NCBI GenBank assembly: GCA_033980235.1
Contig: CM067070.1
Span: 22,998,699 to 23,062,698, forward strand
DNA length: 64,000 bases
DNA from: Diadema setosum
Taxonomy: Eukaryota > Echinodermata > Echinoidea > Diadematoida > Diadematidae
Reading direction: 5' to 3'
In this document: positions 11,186-38,900 of the stretch, one piece after another
How positions within the stretch are numbered: position 1 is the first letter of the stretch
How the letters are laid out: the number at the start of each line of letters is the position of its first letter
Notes under the pieces: generated by a model
What the model saw: the letters and a program-made list of their open reading frames with translations, nothing else
Databases searched by the model: none
What the model was told of the DNA's origin: nothing
Made by a program: the position numbers and the translations under genes

Positions 11186-12022
11186 TTTAAGGACAAGTTC
11201 ACCTTCATAGACATGTGGGTTGAGTGAATGCAGCAATATTAGCAGCACACATCAGTGAGAGTTTGAGGAAAATCCGACGGTCCGTTCAAAAGTTATGAAT
11301 TTTTACAGTTTCTGGTCATTCATGGCTGGATGAGAAGACTATTATAGCTTGTGATGTCACATGAGTACAACGGTATAAAGAAAGTATAAAGAAAATTCAC
11401 CTTATTTTCACTTTTCTCGCATAACAAAAGAACACTCGACTTCTCTCTTTCAGAAGGCAAGGGGAATAATATTATCCTTAACATACATCAGTAACAAGTC
11501 CAAGAAATGTGCACTTTATTCAAAAAGTGAAATTTTGTGACATCACACACTGTAGTAGTCTACAGTGTGTAGAGCAATGGACCAACCTCTTTCAGAAAGC
11601 AGGGTGAATAATTGCTACTCTTAACATATGTCAATATCAAGTTGATGGAATTTGTAATTTTCATGAAAAATGGATTTTTGTAGAATTTTCTTTATATTTT
11701 CTTGGTATTGTTGTCCACTCATACGTCATAACCTCTAGTAGTCTCCTCATCCAGCGGTTCCAACACCAAAACTTTAAAAATTCATTACTTTTGCATCGAT
11801 TGTCCGATTTTCTTCAAACTTTCACTGATGTGTTCTACTAATGTTGCTGCTTTCACTCAATCCACATTGCTCTTGGGGTTTATCTTCCCTTTAAAACATT
11901 CATAACTTTTGAACGGATTGTCGGATTTTCCTCAAACTTTCACTGATGTCATGGATGTGTTCTACTAATATTGTTGCATACACTCGATCCACATGTACAT
12001 GAAGGTGAACTTGTCCTTTAAG
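11186..12022. mobile_element. inverted-repeat element family A, full copy 1
   Basis: Ends TTTAAGGACAAGTTCACCTT and its complement at 12000-12022. Long inverted arms include AAAAGTTATGAATTTTT, the GAGAAGACTA block and the ACACATCAGTGA block. The right arm holds a second partial internal copy (about 11750-11880). No open frame of note. Behaves like a foldback or MITE family; other copies are at 19816-20401 and 5478-5660. Confidence 0.75.
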
Positions 12023-14999
12023 ATTATTACATGTATGATGGGAAGGATGATCTGCGCGAGTCACATGGAAAATCTCTAACACGATTAATAAACAATATGC
12101 TAAACAATATGAATATGTAGAGGAGAAAAATAATAAAACCCAGATGTTAACGATGCTCATATAGCGCGTGACACACAGTGTGTTAATTCTTTCCTCTTAA
12201 TAAAAAGACGTTATTCACTGATATTATACAACTGCAAGTATAATGAAACTGAGTTTCATGTTTGTTTAGCTTAAAAAAGGATGTGTTTTCAAGGCAGACT
12301 TATACTTCTTGGTGTCGTCCAATTTTCTTAAGATCTAGGGGAAATTAAGGTAGGGGCCATAAGGTAGAACCATATACTATTCAAATTATATGCAGTCATA
12401 ACAGCCCAAATCTCGCAAAGGTAGTTAAAATCAATTCCATTTAGTCCTTTGAATTAATTCAAACTACGTTTATGAATATTCAAAAGAGAAATTAAACATA
12501 GATTATATAAGCTCATGCATACATGGTATAGATAAAAAAGTGATAAAGTATGAAATCTTTCTGTAATCTGTGGAATTTTCTTTATAAGGATTACTTGTCA
12601 GTTCGTGTTTTGGTGAAATTACACGTGTTATAGCACCTATTAATAAATGCTAATCAAGATTAAACCAATCTATAAGAATATGATTCATTGCAAATGAATT
12701 ATCAATAAGTATCTATTGTTAGGTTTCAGCTTGACAAATAGCTTAATGTAGATTCTTTTTTTCTTTCTTCTTCTTCTTCTCTGTCTCTCTCCTGTTCTTT
12801 TATTTTCGATGTTGTTTTTGCAATCTACTGTTTATAATTTGTTTATACATGATTGTTTCAACACTATTACAAATGACTATTAATGATTGCATGTATTTAC
12901 ATCATGGTATATTTTGTTAAGGCTATTTACTCGATGATTCTGCCACTACCGTACGTCCCCTCCCCCAGAATAAACAATACAACTGGACCTTTCGCAAGAA
13001 GTTAAAAAATATTGAATTAATCCAAATATACAATGTAAGGGTATGAAATTATAAGTTATTACCCACGTCTTACGAAAAAAAAAAATGCTTCAGTGGTCAA
13101 AGAGAAAGGAGCATGTCTTTAATACCTTCCTTCCAAATTCTGCCCACCGCCGGTGCCACGCTTTGAAAAGGGGGGGGGGGCACTTCCGGGTTTCATGAGC
13201 TTACAAGCGAATGAGCCAAGTAGGCCTACAAATTTGAGCAATCGGCAGTACATGTTCAGGCATCCGATTACCATACAAGCCACATTTTTACGAATATGCA
13301 TTGTTCGTGTCCATATTGATATACAATATCATGTATGTGTGTTCGTGTATGTGTACGTCTGTGTGTACCAATATGTGTCTGTACACAATTTGTGTATGTG
13401 TTGTTTGTCGGTCTGTCTGCCAGTCTTTCTATGCATTCCTCCCTAGTCACTGTAGGCTTGGAGACTACTTACTGTGAGGAAAAAAAGGAAGGCACGTGTA
13501 TAATATATTCTTGAAGTAATGATTTTAATATGATAGCATTGATTATTGTTATCGATAACATTTCAGTTATAATCGACAATATAGCTGCGATGTACGTGAC
13601 ATTGCAATTAACATAATGGCTACATCTGGTATATAATGCCGATGTAACACCGTTTGTTCCCCCCCCCCCCCAAAAAAAAAAAAAAAAAATACAATCGGAC
13701 TTTCTGCAGCGATACTTTAAAAATAGTGAATCAATGAAGAAGTTATTTGAAGCTATGAAACAATTGATAACTTTCATCCTACAGTAAAGGGGGCTATGTC
13801 ATGGGTCCATTTCTTCCAATTAAGTTTGGCTTTCTGCTCACAACTGTGATGCATGAAGGGGGCTCCAAATACCTGCTCACAGGGGTGTGACCATAATAAC
13901 ACGCGCTCTTTTTCCCCACTGGGCTTATTGGGATGGGACATGCAGTATAGAGTGTCCCCCAACACCTAATTTCCCCAGACCTCACCTCATGTGATTTTTT
14001 TTTACCTCTTGGGGTATTTGAATCAGGTGTTTATACCTGTTAGTTCGAGGAACATGGACTAACCTGAGCCTTGAGGCCAGAAACCGTGACGAAATTATGA
14101 CGTATATGTGCAGGACACTTTTTTTTTTGTTTCAAACAATATTTCATTTCGATTCCATCATCCATCGTTGATTACAATTCAACATTTAGTTGTGTTGTTT
14201 GCTGCGTGACATTTCAAACATATATCAAAATATTACAAAATAATTCTTAGGACTGTCATTGTGTCAATTTCTGACACGCATTGTCAGGATCGATTGTATA
14301 TGTTTCATGTTTACCATTACGGGAGAAAAAGCACAGACGTGCATGGTGTAATTCATTGTTCATTTCGCTGTGTCAAAATGAAAAGATCATAAGCCATTTT
14401 TTCAATCGTGCTAGAATACATGCCTTACCTTCGTATTTGTAAAACATGAACACACGCGTCTCCTTACAATAGATGGTCATTTTGCACGGAAGGGGGTGCT
14501 TTACAAAGATCCCTATTTCTCCGTGACCTCTGATGCAAATTGAAAGAGTAGGTAAACAAGCTATTGTTTCATACTAAAATTGCTTTATGGCTATTTTTAC
14601 AGGTATTGCTTGAAAAAAACTCTGACTTTGTTTTTGTTTTTGTTTTGTTTTTTGTCGTTTTTTGTTTGTTTTTGTTTGTTTGTTTGTTTGTTTGTTTTTT
14701 GTTTGTTTGTTTGTTTGTTTTTTTTTTTGGGGGGGGGGGGAGGCGGTTTGTTTGTAAAAATCCTCTACCAAGTCCCAAATCTGGTTCTTTTCATCACGTA
14801 TCCCAGACGGACAAGTCACAAACACCGAATTTTAGAATATTACACACCATATCACGGCCCGAGGAAAAGGTAGGGACGTACTAGATTCGTAACAGTACAA
14901 ATTCTGCTGCGAAGATAGCAGGGGAAAATAAACTCTGATGTGTAATGGTGGTGAATGTGCGTGCAAGTGCTTGATTGTAATTGTACAACCGTTGACTGA
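12023..14999. other. intergenic, no gene seen
   Basis: AT-rich unique sequence. Homopolymer and short-period tracts occur at 13169-13180 (G), 13660-13690 (C then A) and 14625-14740 (GTTT runs then G). The matching open frames are low complexity. No Ig exon, kinase exon or transposase was found here. Confidence 0.45.
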
Positions 15000-16110
15000 A
15001 ATGAGGGTGGTAATTCTCGTGATTCTACAGTCGTCTTCCCAGTTGAACTTCTGTAATTGTTCAATCAAGGAGAAGTTTGGGAGAATGCATTTAGAAAGAG
15101 CAGTCCACCGACAATAGCGGAGTAATGAACCATTTCATTGATGATGGTGGGTGCCAATGATGTACTTCAAGCGTGACTGGACTGACACTGAAAGGAAATC
15201 TACAAACATTCTGAAGAGTGAAGGTCCCTATTCCACCCAGTTAGCCTCGAATTTTTCAATTTCAGTCAATCTCTAACTGGAGTGTAGTCTTCATTGGGTA
15301 CACGATCATGTATGCTTATACATAGATCGAAGCACAAGAGATAGCGAGTTTGGTGTACAGAGGTTTTTTTTTCTTTTCATCTTCTTTTTAAAGAATATTG
15401 TTCAAGCCCTGCACTCCCCCCCCCCCCCCCGAAAAAAGGAAAGGTGTTACATTTTGGATAGCCGTAAAGGCTGGTGAAATTAGAGAGGGAGAGAGGGAAA
15501 GGGAGAGAGAGAGGGAGATCTAAGACATCAGCTCGAGCTTGAAGAATAACGCACTTATGGGGATCAGCGAAATAAGCCTATCAGCTGAAATGTGCAATCG
15601 CGTCTTCACCAGCTCGAGCTTCAGGCACGGTCGGGCTTGTAAGCTCGATGCTGAACACACTCCGACCCGACTGCCTATACGTTCCTGCGTGGTGCACAAC
15701 GCATGCAGTGCCGATATTTAAGCTCGAGCTGATGAAGACGCGTTAAGATTAGCGCGCTATTTTTCAAATTAGCTGGCTTATTTTCCGATCGGAATAGCGC
15801 GCTATTTCGGTCTTCATTGCAAAATTAGCAGGCTATTTTTTGATCGGGCTTATTCTTTGGATCAGAAATAGCGGGCTATTCTTCAAGCTCCAGCTGATGA
15901 AGACCCACCTAGTGAACTGTCACGTCCACACCCAACCGCACAGTTACTCAAAAGGCATTCCGCGAACATGATTTGAATGATTTGAATTGGAATGATTTCT
16001 TTTCACCAGTAGTTCCGCTTAGCAACAAATCATACATAATTATATTATTCTCAGTGTAATGTAAACAATCGATTTATATCAAGAGTGCAGTCCTCGTTCA
16101 TTCGTTACGT
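15000..16110. repeat. upstream block, copy 1 (possible orphan promoter)
   Basis: Aligns with about 16200-17470, which leads straight into Ig-receptor gene 2. Shared landmarks are GGGAGAATGCATTTAGAAAG (15083) with its partner near 16280, a CACGTCCA...CCGCACAG segment (15920, 17290), and AGAGTGCAGTCCTC (16082, 17433). Copy 1 is not followed by an Ig exon. It also contains a foldback insertion at 15527-15899. Confidence 0.55.
15527..15899. mobile_element. foldback element with AGCGCGCTATTT motifs
   Basis: Ends CATCAGCTCGAGCTTGAAGA and its imperfect complement (CAAGCTCCAGCTGATGA). The inner part repeats AGCGCGCTATTT-type words at about 15747, 15791 and 15868. No coding capacity. Confidence 0.55.
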
Positions 16111-16199
16111 GAGTTTCTGCTTGTGGGGCAGAAGAGAAAGAGGGGTTTGTGGGTCGAGTAAACAATGTAAACATGTTCTTTTGTAAATGACCGTAAATT

Positions 16200-16476
16200 C
16201 GAATAAGGATGGTGAGTCATATGATTTTAGCGCCATTTCCGTTAATACTTCGCAGATCTGTTGTTAAATCGAGGATTAGTTGGGAGAATTTATCTAGAAA
16301 GAGCAGTGCACCAGGACGGAGCAATGAACGTGCTTACCACCACTTCTGTGATAATAATGGGACAGTATAAATTAGGCTACATGTCAATCGCGACTGCGCC
16401 GCACTGCCACTGAAAGGTATAGTTGTTGAATATTCCGGGACGATTTTACCCAACCAATTGCTCGGTTTGTCTTACA

Positions 16477-16508
<32 letters not shown>

Positions 16509-16555
16509 AAAAACCCAAAAAACAAAACCAAAGCCAAACCCAAAACCCAAAACCC

Positions 16556-16589
<34 letters not shown>

Positions 16590-16920
16590 CACACACACAC
16601 ACACACACACACAAGGAAAATGTGTAGACGTATTCAGTCATATTTCTAATGAAAGCGCAGGACGTACTTACTTTTTATACATTATTCATTTATGCTTAGA
16701 GTCACGAGAAAGAGAAAATTTGGTGAACTTTTTCAGAAAATTGCATTGATATTGTTCTCTGTAAAACCGCGCAGGCCCTTCACGCCTGACCCCCCCCCCC
16801 CCCGAATCGAACAAAATAAAACAAAACAAAGCAAGCAATTAATCAGCGGGGGAGGAGTACGCGTTCAGCATAGCTGTAAAACCTGGAAAATTTTAGATAT
16901 ATAGATATAAAGGTAAAGGT

Positions 16921-16961
<41 letters not shown>

Positions 16962-17470
16962 CTAATACATACATACATACATACAATATACATACATACA
17001 TAGGGCCTACATACATATAGATAGATGCAATAAACACATAAAGATAGAGGGATAGATAGATAGATACACAGATACTACATAGCATACATACACACTTACA
17101 TACAGTCATACACACATACATATAAATTTTTTAGATAGAGAGATAAATAGATAGACAGATAGATAGATAGATAGATAGATGGATGGATAGGTAGACAGAG
17201 ATAGAGAGAGGGAGAGGGACAAAGAACAACAAAAAGTGTTGCACGATCCGCCCACAACTTCAATAAATATGCATAAGTTTCTGTCGAGTGTCACGTCCAA
17301 CGCCACAATGGTACCGCACAGGCACGCAAAAAGTATTCCCCGAACATCGGAGAATGATTTTCATCTTCCCGCTTCCGGTTTAATTGAAGTCAGTTATGAT
17401 TGGCTGCGTAATGTTTGAAAACAGTATTTTGTAGAGTGCAGTCCTCACTTGGTATACGAGGCTCCGCAGA
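16200..17470 (+). promoter_or_regulatory. upstream block, copy 2 (putative gene 2 promoter region)
   Basis: Second copy of the 15.0-16.1 kb block, expanded by microsatellites: (AAAAC)n, (CAA)n and (CA)n at 16480-16612, a C run near 16790, and (GATA)n/(ATAC)n at 16920-17200. The AGAGTGCAGTCCTC motif at 17433 lies about 90 bases before the gene 2 start codon and the AGAGTGGATCGAG motif at about 17469 is shared with gene 1. Transcription start is not determined. Confidence 0.45.
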
Positions 17471-17524
17471 GAGTGGATCGAGCAGACGCATTCTCCTGGA
17501 CCATCACCGTTTACTGAAATCAAG

Positions 17525-32186
<14,662 letters not shown>

Positions 32187-32470
32187 AAGAGAGGACCATT
32201 GACCTTTGACCCAAACCCTTCACATTACGCCAATTAATCCCTTCTCCAGCATGTCCAGCATGTCCTTCTCCAACTAATCCCTTCTCCATTGCAATTGTCA
32301 GAGTCAGACGATGTATGGACAAGCCTTGGATCAAGCCCGGGACAATCCGTCCCAATCCACCAATCCATCGCCGTTCGCAGAACCTCCGGTCAGCCCTACA
32401 CACACCATCTTGATACTATGAAAGTAACATGGATTAAGAGAAAATAAAAGAGTGTAAATGGCTTACCACT
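32187..32470 (+). promoter_or_regulatory. gene 2 3' UTR with AATAAA signal
   Basis: AATAAA at 32443-32448 in the same context (AAAATAAAAGAGTGTAAA) as gene 1. The UTR carries the same CCAGCATGTCC motif but with fewer units. Confidence 0.6.
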
Positions 32471-32589
32471 TCAATAACCAGAGTTCGCAGTCTTCTTATT
32501 TTACTACAAATAATCGTTGCATGAAATGAAGTGAAAAAGTGAAAATTGACAGCTCATTTTAGTAATGCAAATTAGATTCGTAATAGATA

Positions 32590-32692
32590 ACTGATTAATA
32601 TACATATAAAAAATTACATATATAATTATATATATATATTTATATATATATATATATATATACATATATATATAATACTCTACACTCACTGG

Positions 32693-32772
<80 letters not shown>

Positions 32773-33348
32773 CGCGTGTGTGTGTGTGTTTGTGCCAGTG
32801 AGTGTAGAGTGAAGATAGTACATGAAAGACTATATACGTATATAAACATGAAGTTCCTAGAACAGAATGCTTCCGGTGTCAAATCAAGATGCCCCAAGTA
32901 TAACTTTTCCATTCATTCCATTCTATTCCTCTCCCCCCCCCCCCTCTCTCTCTCTCATTCTTTGTTCTCAATTACATTTACACGCCAAGTATCACTTTTG
33001 CACATTACATGACGTAGAAGCTTTAGGTATACTGTGAATGAACGTATGGGAGCTCGGCTGTTCTGAACTTGTATTTTTATTATTGTTTGAAGTGTTTTTG
33101 TTACTTATTTAGGTGAGAATAAAATGTGATGTGTCAATGTGATAAGATGACCATACTAATCTAAGACTGGATTGTGTGAGAGAAGGATCGATAGATAGAT
33201 AGATAGATAGATAGATAGCTATCAAGAGTAGATTATCAAGAGTAATACAGTCGTATAAACACCGCAGGAGCCAAATAAAAAAATGGACTGATGTTTCGGT
33301 CAAAGACCTTTATCAAAATATTTTGATTTCTATAGATAGATAGATAGG

Positions 33349-33418
<70 letters not shown>

Positions 33419-33436
33419 CAGAGAGACTCTGTGTTT

Positions 33437-33467
<31 letters not shown>

Positions 33468-33480
33468 CGCGCGCATTTGG
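32590..33480. repeat. microsatellite cluster downstream of gene 2
   Basis: (TA)n, (CA)n, (TA)n, (TG)n with a (CG)n core at 32600-32790; (TC)n at 32930-32958; (GATA)n at 33190-33220 and 33335-33418; (TG)n/(CG)n at 33436-33475. Open frames here are artefacts. Confidence 0.9.
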
Positions 33481-33692
33481 GTGCATGATAGATGTGTTGT
33501 CGTGGTCATTAGGGTGTGGATTCCATAGAATGGAAAGGCTAGCCCTGTTCGGATGTATTCGAGAATCCCCGTAACGTATCGTGTATATTCACTGAACACG
33601 TAAAATACACACAGAGCCGAAGAATCCCGACTGAGAGTCGAACATTACCGATGATCGTACGATCGTTCGATGCACGTTACATTCGCCGCCTG

Positions 33693-34071
33693 TTAAAGGT
33701 AGGCCCTATTGTTTACCATTGGGAGCAGTGATTAAAAAATGCTTGAGTTTTCGCACTTGTTGCATGACATGTATAGTTCAGCTGTATCACAAAACATCCT
33801 ACCAAATAAAAATTTCGCATTAGCCACAAACATAAGGAGATATGACGGTAATTTTCTCAATAAACTATGATAACTGGAGACGGTTTATTCTGAAATCGAT
33901 TTTCATCAAACCATTGTTCTTTTTTATGTTTAACAAAACTTAACCTTCAATATACTGTTTAACAATCTTACATTGATTGCTTCAATCCGCAACTGTAATT
34001 TCATAACTTTTTTGAGCACCTAAACTGTCTTCTTCTTTTTAAATCTGCAAATGGTAAACAGTGGCTTTAAT
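33693..34071. mobile_element. inverted-repeat element family B, copy 2
   Basis: Begins GTTAAAGGTAGGCCC and ends GGTAAACAGTGGCTTTAA, showing short inverted ends. Inner sequence matches 8785-9125. Confidence 0.65.
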
Positions 34072-34980
34072 ATTCTTGGCTTTCAAATGTATGCCGCTGG
34101 CAGAGAATGAATCGGGCCACCCATGAGTCCCCATACTACCGGGTCTTTAAATGACTCTTTTCCATTTGATTTTGCCACAAAAAAGAACGCATTTTCGTGG
34201 ATAGGAGCAGCTGCTAAGGTTACTAAACACTAATGTCAGCTATCGTACCACTATTCCTCCATTTTCCATACAAAGAAAATGATGAAACGATATCTTTTTC
34301 ATCAGGGCAAGAAACATTACTTTAGAAAGCATGCTCGAGACAATAACAGAACCACAAAACGATGCAAAGAACTGCTAATCATAATCTTTCGTACCACCAA
34401 GACATGCTACTGCTACTCCTTAACACAACATGAGACGTCCCTAGAGATTACTTTAATACAGAGATTACGTACACCTATACATTGCGAAATCCTGGCTGAT
34501 TTGGCGAATACCATGCAGGGTTACCATTTCGTAAATATTCATTGACCTGATTTTGTGTGTAAGTATGTCTATACTATAGTAAGTGTCTGTGTGTGTAGGC
34601 TACATGTTTGTGTGTGTGCGTATTTTGTGTCTGTACTGTATTCTCTGTGTCTGCGGTCTGGGTATGCATTCTTGCTTTGGTATGCCACGATACTGCTGCC
34701 CGAACATGAGAAAAAATATAAACAAAGAAATAAAGGAACAATAATAATTCATAAATCATGTCCTTGCGACTGCGACGAAGTCTGATTTATCAAGCAGGGA
34801 CAGTGACTTTTGTATATGGGCATTTATGACTGAGCAAATTGTTGCCTTGGGAAGGACATCGTCAACAGAACTGCTATAGCTCCCTCTACGTGACACCTGG
34901 CACAGGTTGACGAGTTCACCTACATTGAAAGTAGGACCATCTATATCAGTTTGCATGGTAGGTCCTATAGTTATTGTTAG

Positions 34981-35330
34981 TTCAATTCAATTCAATTCAA
35001 TTCAAAGTTTATTTCATTTTTCGACAAAACATATGTTTCACTTCCTTTGATAACAGAGAATAAGGTAAATAGAACATAGTGAAATGAAAAGACTGTACAA
35101 CAATTGAGGACCTATAGTAGTCATACATTGTATAGTAAAAAAGTGATCAAAGTGAAGTACATTTATACCGTTGCTTAAAGTGCGAAAAATGGAGGGACCC
35201 ACTATAGAAGACAGAGCTTGTAGTATGTGGGCCCCTCTGGAAAAGAACGTCGATGGAAAGATAAATTGAATCATCGTAGATACAAAAAGTAACAAAGTGG
35301 AAGAAGTCTGGAAGCCCACTGAAAATTATA
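34981..35330 (-). mobile_element. LINE 3' end fragment
   Basis: Starts with five TTCAA units, the same type of 3' tail as the LINE at 21123, followed by TTTATTTCA and a sequence without intact protein. Probably the 3' end of a related non-LTR element. Confidence 0.45.
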
Positions 35331-35399
35331 GTTATAGTTATAGTTAACGTTATAGTTATAGGATAGTTATAGTTATAGTTTTAGTATTATTATATGGTA

Positions 35400-35700
35400 T
35401 TGATTTTGATATTAAAGCATGGATGGGAGGATGGTGCTTTCTACGTTATGGGATCAAAACTGTGGAATCAGCTGTCTATTCAGTAACGCCAACTGTTATC
35501 TACAAAAAAATTCAAATCCAAACTTAAGACATAATATATGTTTCTCTCACACTGAGGATTATAGAACTGTAATAATCCATAATGTTAAAAAAAAAATGCG
35601 TTTTTATCTGGTAAGTGTTACCGTTTGTTATTCTTTTCCATTCTGTCATGTGTGGTATATATAATATGCTTTTATCTTTTCATTGTTTGAAGCGCCATGA
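35400..35700 (+). mobile_element. reverse transcriptase 3' remnant (non-LTR), + strand
   Basis: Frames here contain the block TTATGGGATCAAAACTGTGG, which translates to LWDQN or, in the next frame, GSKLWNQL, followed by STKKFKSKLK. That order (N-x-LW-N-x-L then FKxxLK) is typical of the C-terminal end of LINE reverse transcriptases. Stops and shifts break it. Confidence 0.5.
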
Positions 35701-35749
35701 GCAACAAAAGGTGGACATGTGCGTTATGCAAAATTATAGTATCCACTTT

Positions 35750-35935
35750 CACCATTATCATTATTTCTGTTGTTATTTTTGTTACTATTATTATCACTAT
35801 TATTAGTATTAGTAGTAGAAGTATAAGTAGTATAGTAATAATAATGATACTACTACTACTACTACTAGTAATAATAATAATATTGTTATTATTATTATCA
35901 TTATCATTATCAATAATAATGATAATAAAACAATA
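35750..35935. repeat. (ATT)n/(ATA)n microsatellite
   Basis: Irregular trinucleotide run of TTA, ATA and CTA units, adjacent to the LINE remnant. Confidence 0.85.
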
Positions 35936-35939
35936 ATTT

Positions 35940-38900
35940 TAGTTGGTCAAGTCAATTCATGTCCATTCCCTGTAAATTTCAAAACTTCGACTTTTGGGCC
36001 CTAAAATTTTACAAGCTTTACAAGCTAGCTTTTATGTAGGCTCCGTCATATTTCTGTTAAGACTTCTCTGAGACACCTCTATACCATGATATGACCATTA
36101 ACATTTGTGTTGAGTATATATTCTTTATTTTCTGCAATCAAAAGACATGGTTAGATTTTGTATTCTTATCTGTGGATTAATGTCAATGAATTTATTTCTT
36201 TGAGAAAAAAATGTGAAACGGAACTGAACTAACCTGAACTCAACCAGCAAACGCACACACACACACATATACATATAGAAAACTGGACGAAGTGGAGCTG
36301 ACGTTATATTTGAAGTGGTATTAAATATTTCCTTTTAATACAATTATTGTAGAAAAAATCTTACGCATCGTACGTATTTATGTCGTCGTTATTACACACA
36401 AATGTAAAAACATAACAGAAGTTCTCATAGCAGAAATAAGACAGTCTAGTATGATGGTGAACATTTAGAATCACCCGCATGTGTCTACATATCTGCTCTA
36501 TAAAGCAAGTCAAACTTGCACACGAATATAACACTGTGTTAAACAGAAAATGTGCCATAACATAACATACCAAAACAGATCCTATTAATACTAAATAAAC
36601 AATTAGTACTTGCATTTTCACGATGCCATAAAAAATCAGCTCTTCGAAGCACCGGCATTAAAATATTTTTGAGAGGCCGTTAGGTAAAAGTGTATCCATT
36701 ATCACAAAACAGCGCGAATTGGAAGTTATTGTGACTTTGTGACAGTGATATGGACTCCCGTCACGATCGCTGATATGTCTGTTTGGAAATAACTTGTAAG
36801 CTTTTTGACGGATTTGAAGTACACGTACTAAAACAATGAAAAATATTTCATTTCGTCTGTGTTTGTCTTTTTTGCGCGTTGATCATTCAAGAATTAAACA
36901 TCCGGTCACTTTTGTATTTTCTTTGAAAATTGGGATATTAATTCATTTGTATTTTTGATAACATGTTACAAAATTTCCCAAAGACATACACCTGGATTTC
37001 TGCTTAGATGTGTTAGTCACCTCCAGGTTCAATGATCCGGATTGATTTACAAACCCGTCAGGTTTACAATCATTCGAATCATACAATCAATCGAATAATA
37101 TGCACGTTATCTCACAAATAAGATACATCGTCTATGAGTATCCATGTATGGTTCTTATAAATGCTACCTATAAAGCTGACGCTAATAGTTATTACTAAAA
37201 AATAACCATAGTCAAAATAATGAGAACAATCATAACAGTACCGGCAGTCATATCTATATTCATATTCTCATGCATATTCATATTGTCATACGTATTAATT
37301 ACCTGCCCGAAGTACCTCTTCACCACGATAACCAAATATGAGCATTGTTTCCTAATATATACAATATAAAAAGTGTGCTGTATCAATTATCAAGCATCTC
37401 TCATCCAATTTCGATGACTTGCGAGCAACATATTTGGATTATTTGTAATGTACACAATACATCAAGGTCATTAAAATGGACTAGACCATGTCTAAAAATT
37501 ATATACGTTGATAAATAAGCATAATATGCATTTCTCATAAATATATTTGAAATATATATATACATATACATTTGCAGGAATGTTTTAATCAAAGACAAAC
37601 AAACAAACAAACTTTATTGTCAGTACTGCTATGAGCCATCGCCAAATGTATGAATAACCGTTTCGTATGACATTCATCACGTTCTTGCAGGATATCTCAG
37701 TGACTCCATACATCTTTGTTAGCAAAGAGAATGATCATTCATTTATAGATAGGTATACAGTTATCCGACGGAAGGTTAAATAGGGTACGTACAAAGCAAA
37801 ACAGACTACTGAAGTTTGCAGCCGGTGCCATCCGCCGTCATAAAGCAGGAGAAAACGTGAACTGATACGAAATGGACACAAATATCCAGTCTTTGAGGAA
37901 TCGAATCCCCACTCATACAATATCATCTGTTTATACTCAAAACAAGCAGACCAACAAAAAACTACATACCTGTACTACGTGACCGTATTTGTGTTGGCAA
38001 TATTCACGGAACCGACCCCTAGTATATACTGTGAACGTTTAGTCTCTGTGGTGCAATATTTAATGGTTGTATACTTTCTTTACAAAAATGTTCGTGGCAA
38101 AATGGATTCAGGTTTTCTTATAATCAACTCCTTTAACCCAAAAGTTCACCTGAACATTTTTTTTTTTTAAGAGCAACCCAGAAATGGAACCAGATTGGGA
38201 TTGACTGGAAGATGAAGAAAATGGTTAATCATTTAAGTCGCCAAAGTGAAACTTTTTGGTTTGCTGCAGCTTTTTATTAGAAATTGTCCATTTACTGCAT
38301 TTTTTTTTTCACTGCGTTGAGTTTGAATCTAATTTTGTTGTCAGTAGCAACTTAAAGATTCTCTCAGCTATGCCCTAAATTGTTCATAGTCTTTTCGGGT
38401 GGATAATTGTCAAAGTCCTCTTGATTACTTGTAAAGCTGGCTCTAAAATTGAAGATTATAAGATTAGAGTGGATGTTTTTATCGTTTTTAAAGTTGGAAC
38501 CGTTCACAATATAAACATACACAAAGTATAGAAAAAGGCATCGCAGGAATGCTTTGTAATTGGATTTTTCCGGCTATGATTTATATCATAACGACTATTT
38601 CTTGCAGATGGTATAGCTCGCAAAACTGCCATGTAGTGGACAGCGTCGCTAGAAAAAAAAAACAACAACAACAACATTAACACACACACACACACACACA
38701 TACGCACACACAACCCACGAACACATGCCGTGAACAGTTACTTCACATTGTAAAAATTCATGAAAGCTCAAGTTTAATTACCTTCAAGAATCGAGGATAT
38801 TCTCTGTGACATACTTTTAGGAGTTTGTCACAAAAACCTCCCTGCAAAAACATAGTACTTACGTAATATCACTTGAAAGATAATATCGACTTGTTAGTAA

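Noticed and set aside
16423..16749. 108-codon frame with Q and TH runs
   Set aside because: Simple-repeat translation of (CAA)n and (CA)n.
38504..38713. Possible C-terminal exon of the pseudokinase after TTTTTTTCTAG
   Set aside because: The open frame does not match the phase-0 donor at 41388; in phase 0 it gives only 17 residues before a stop. Not convincing.
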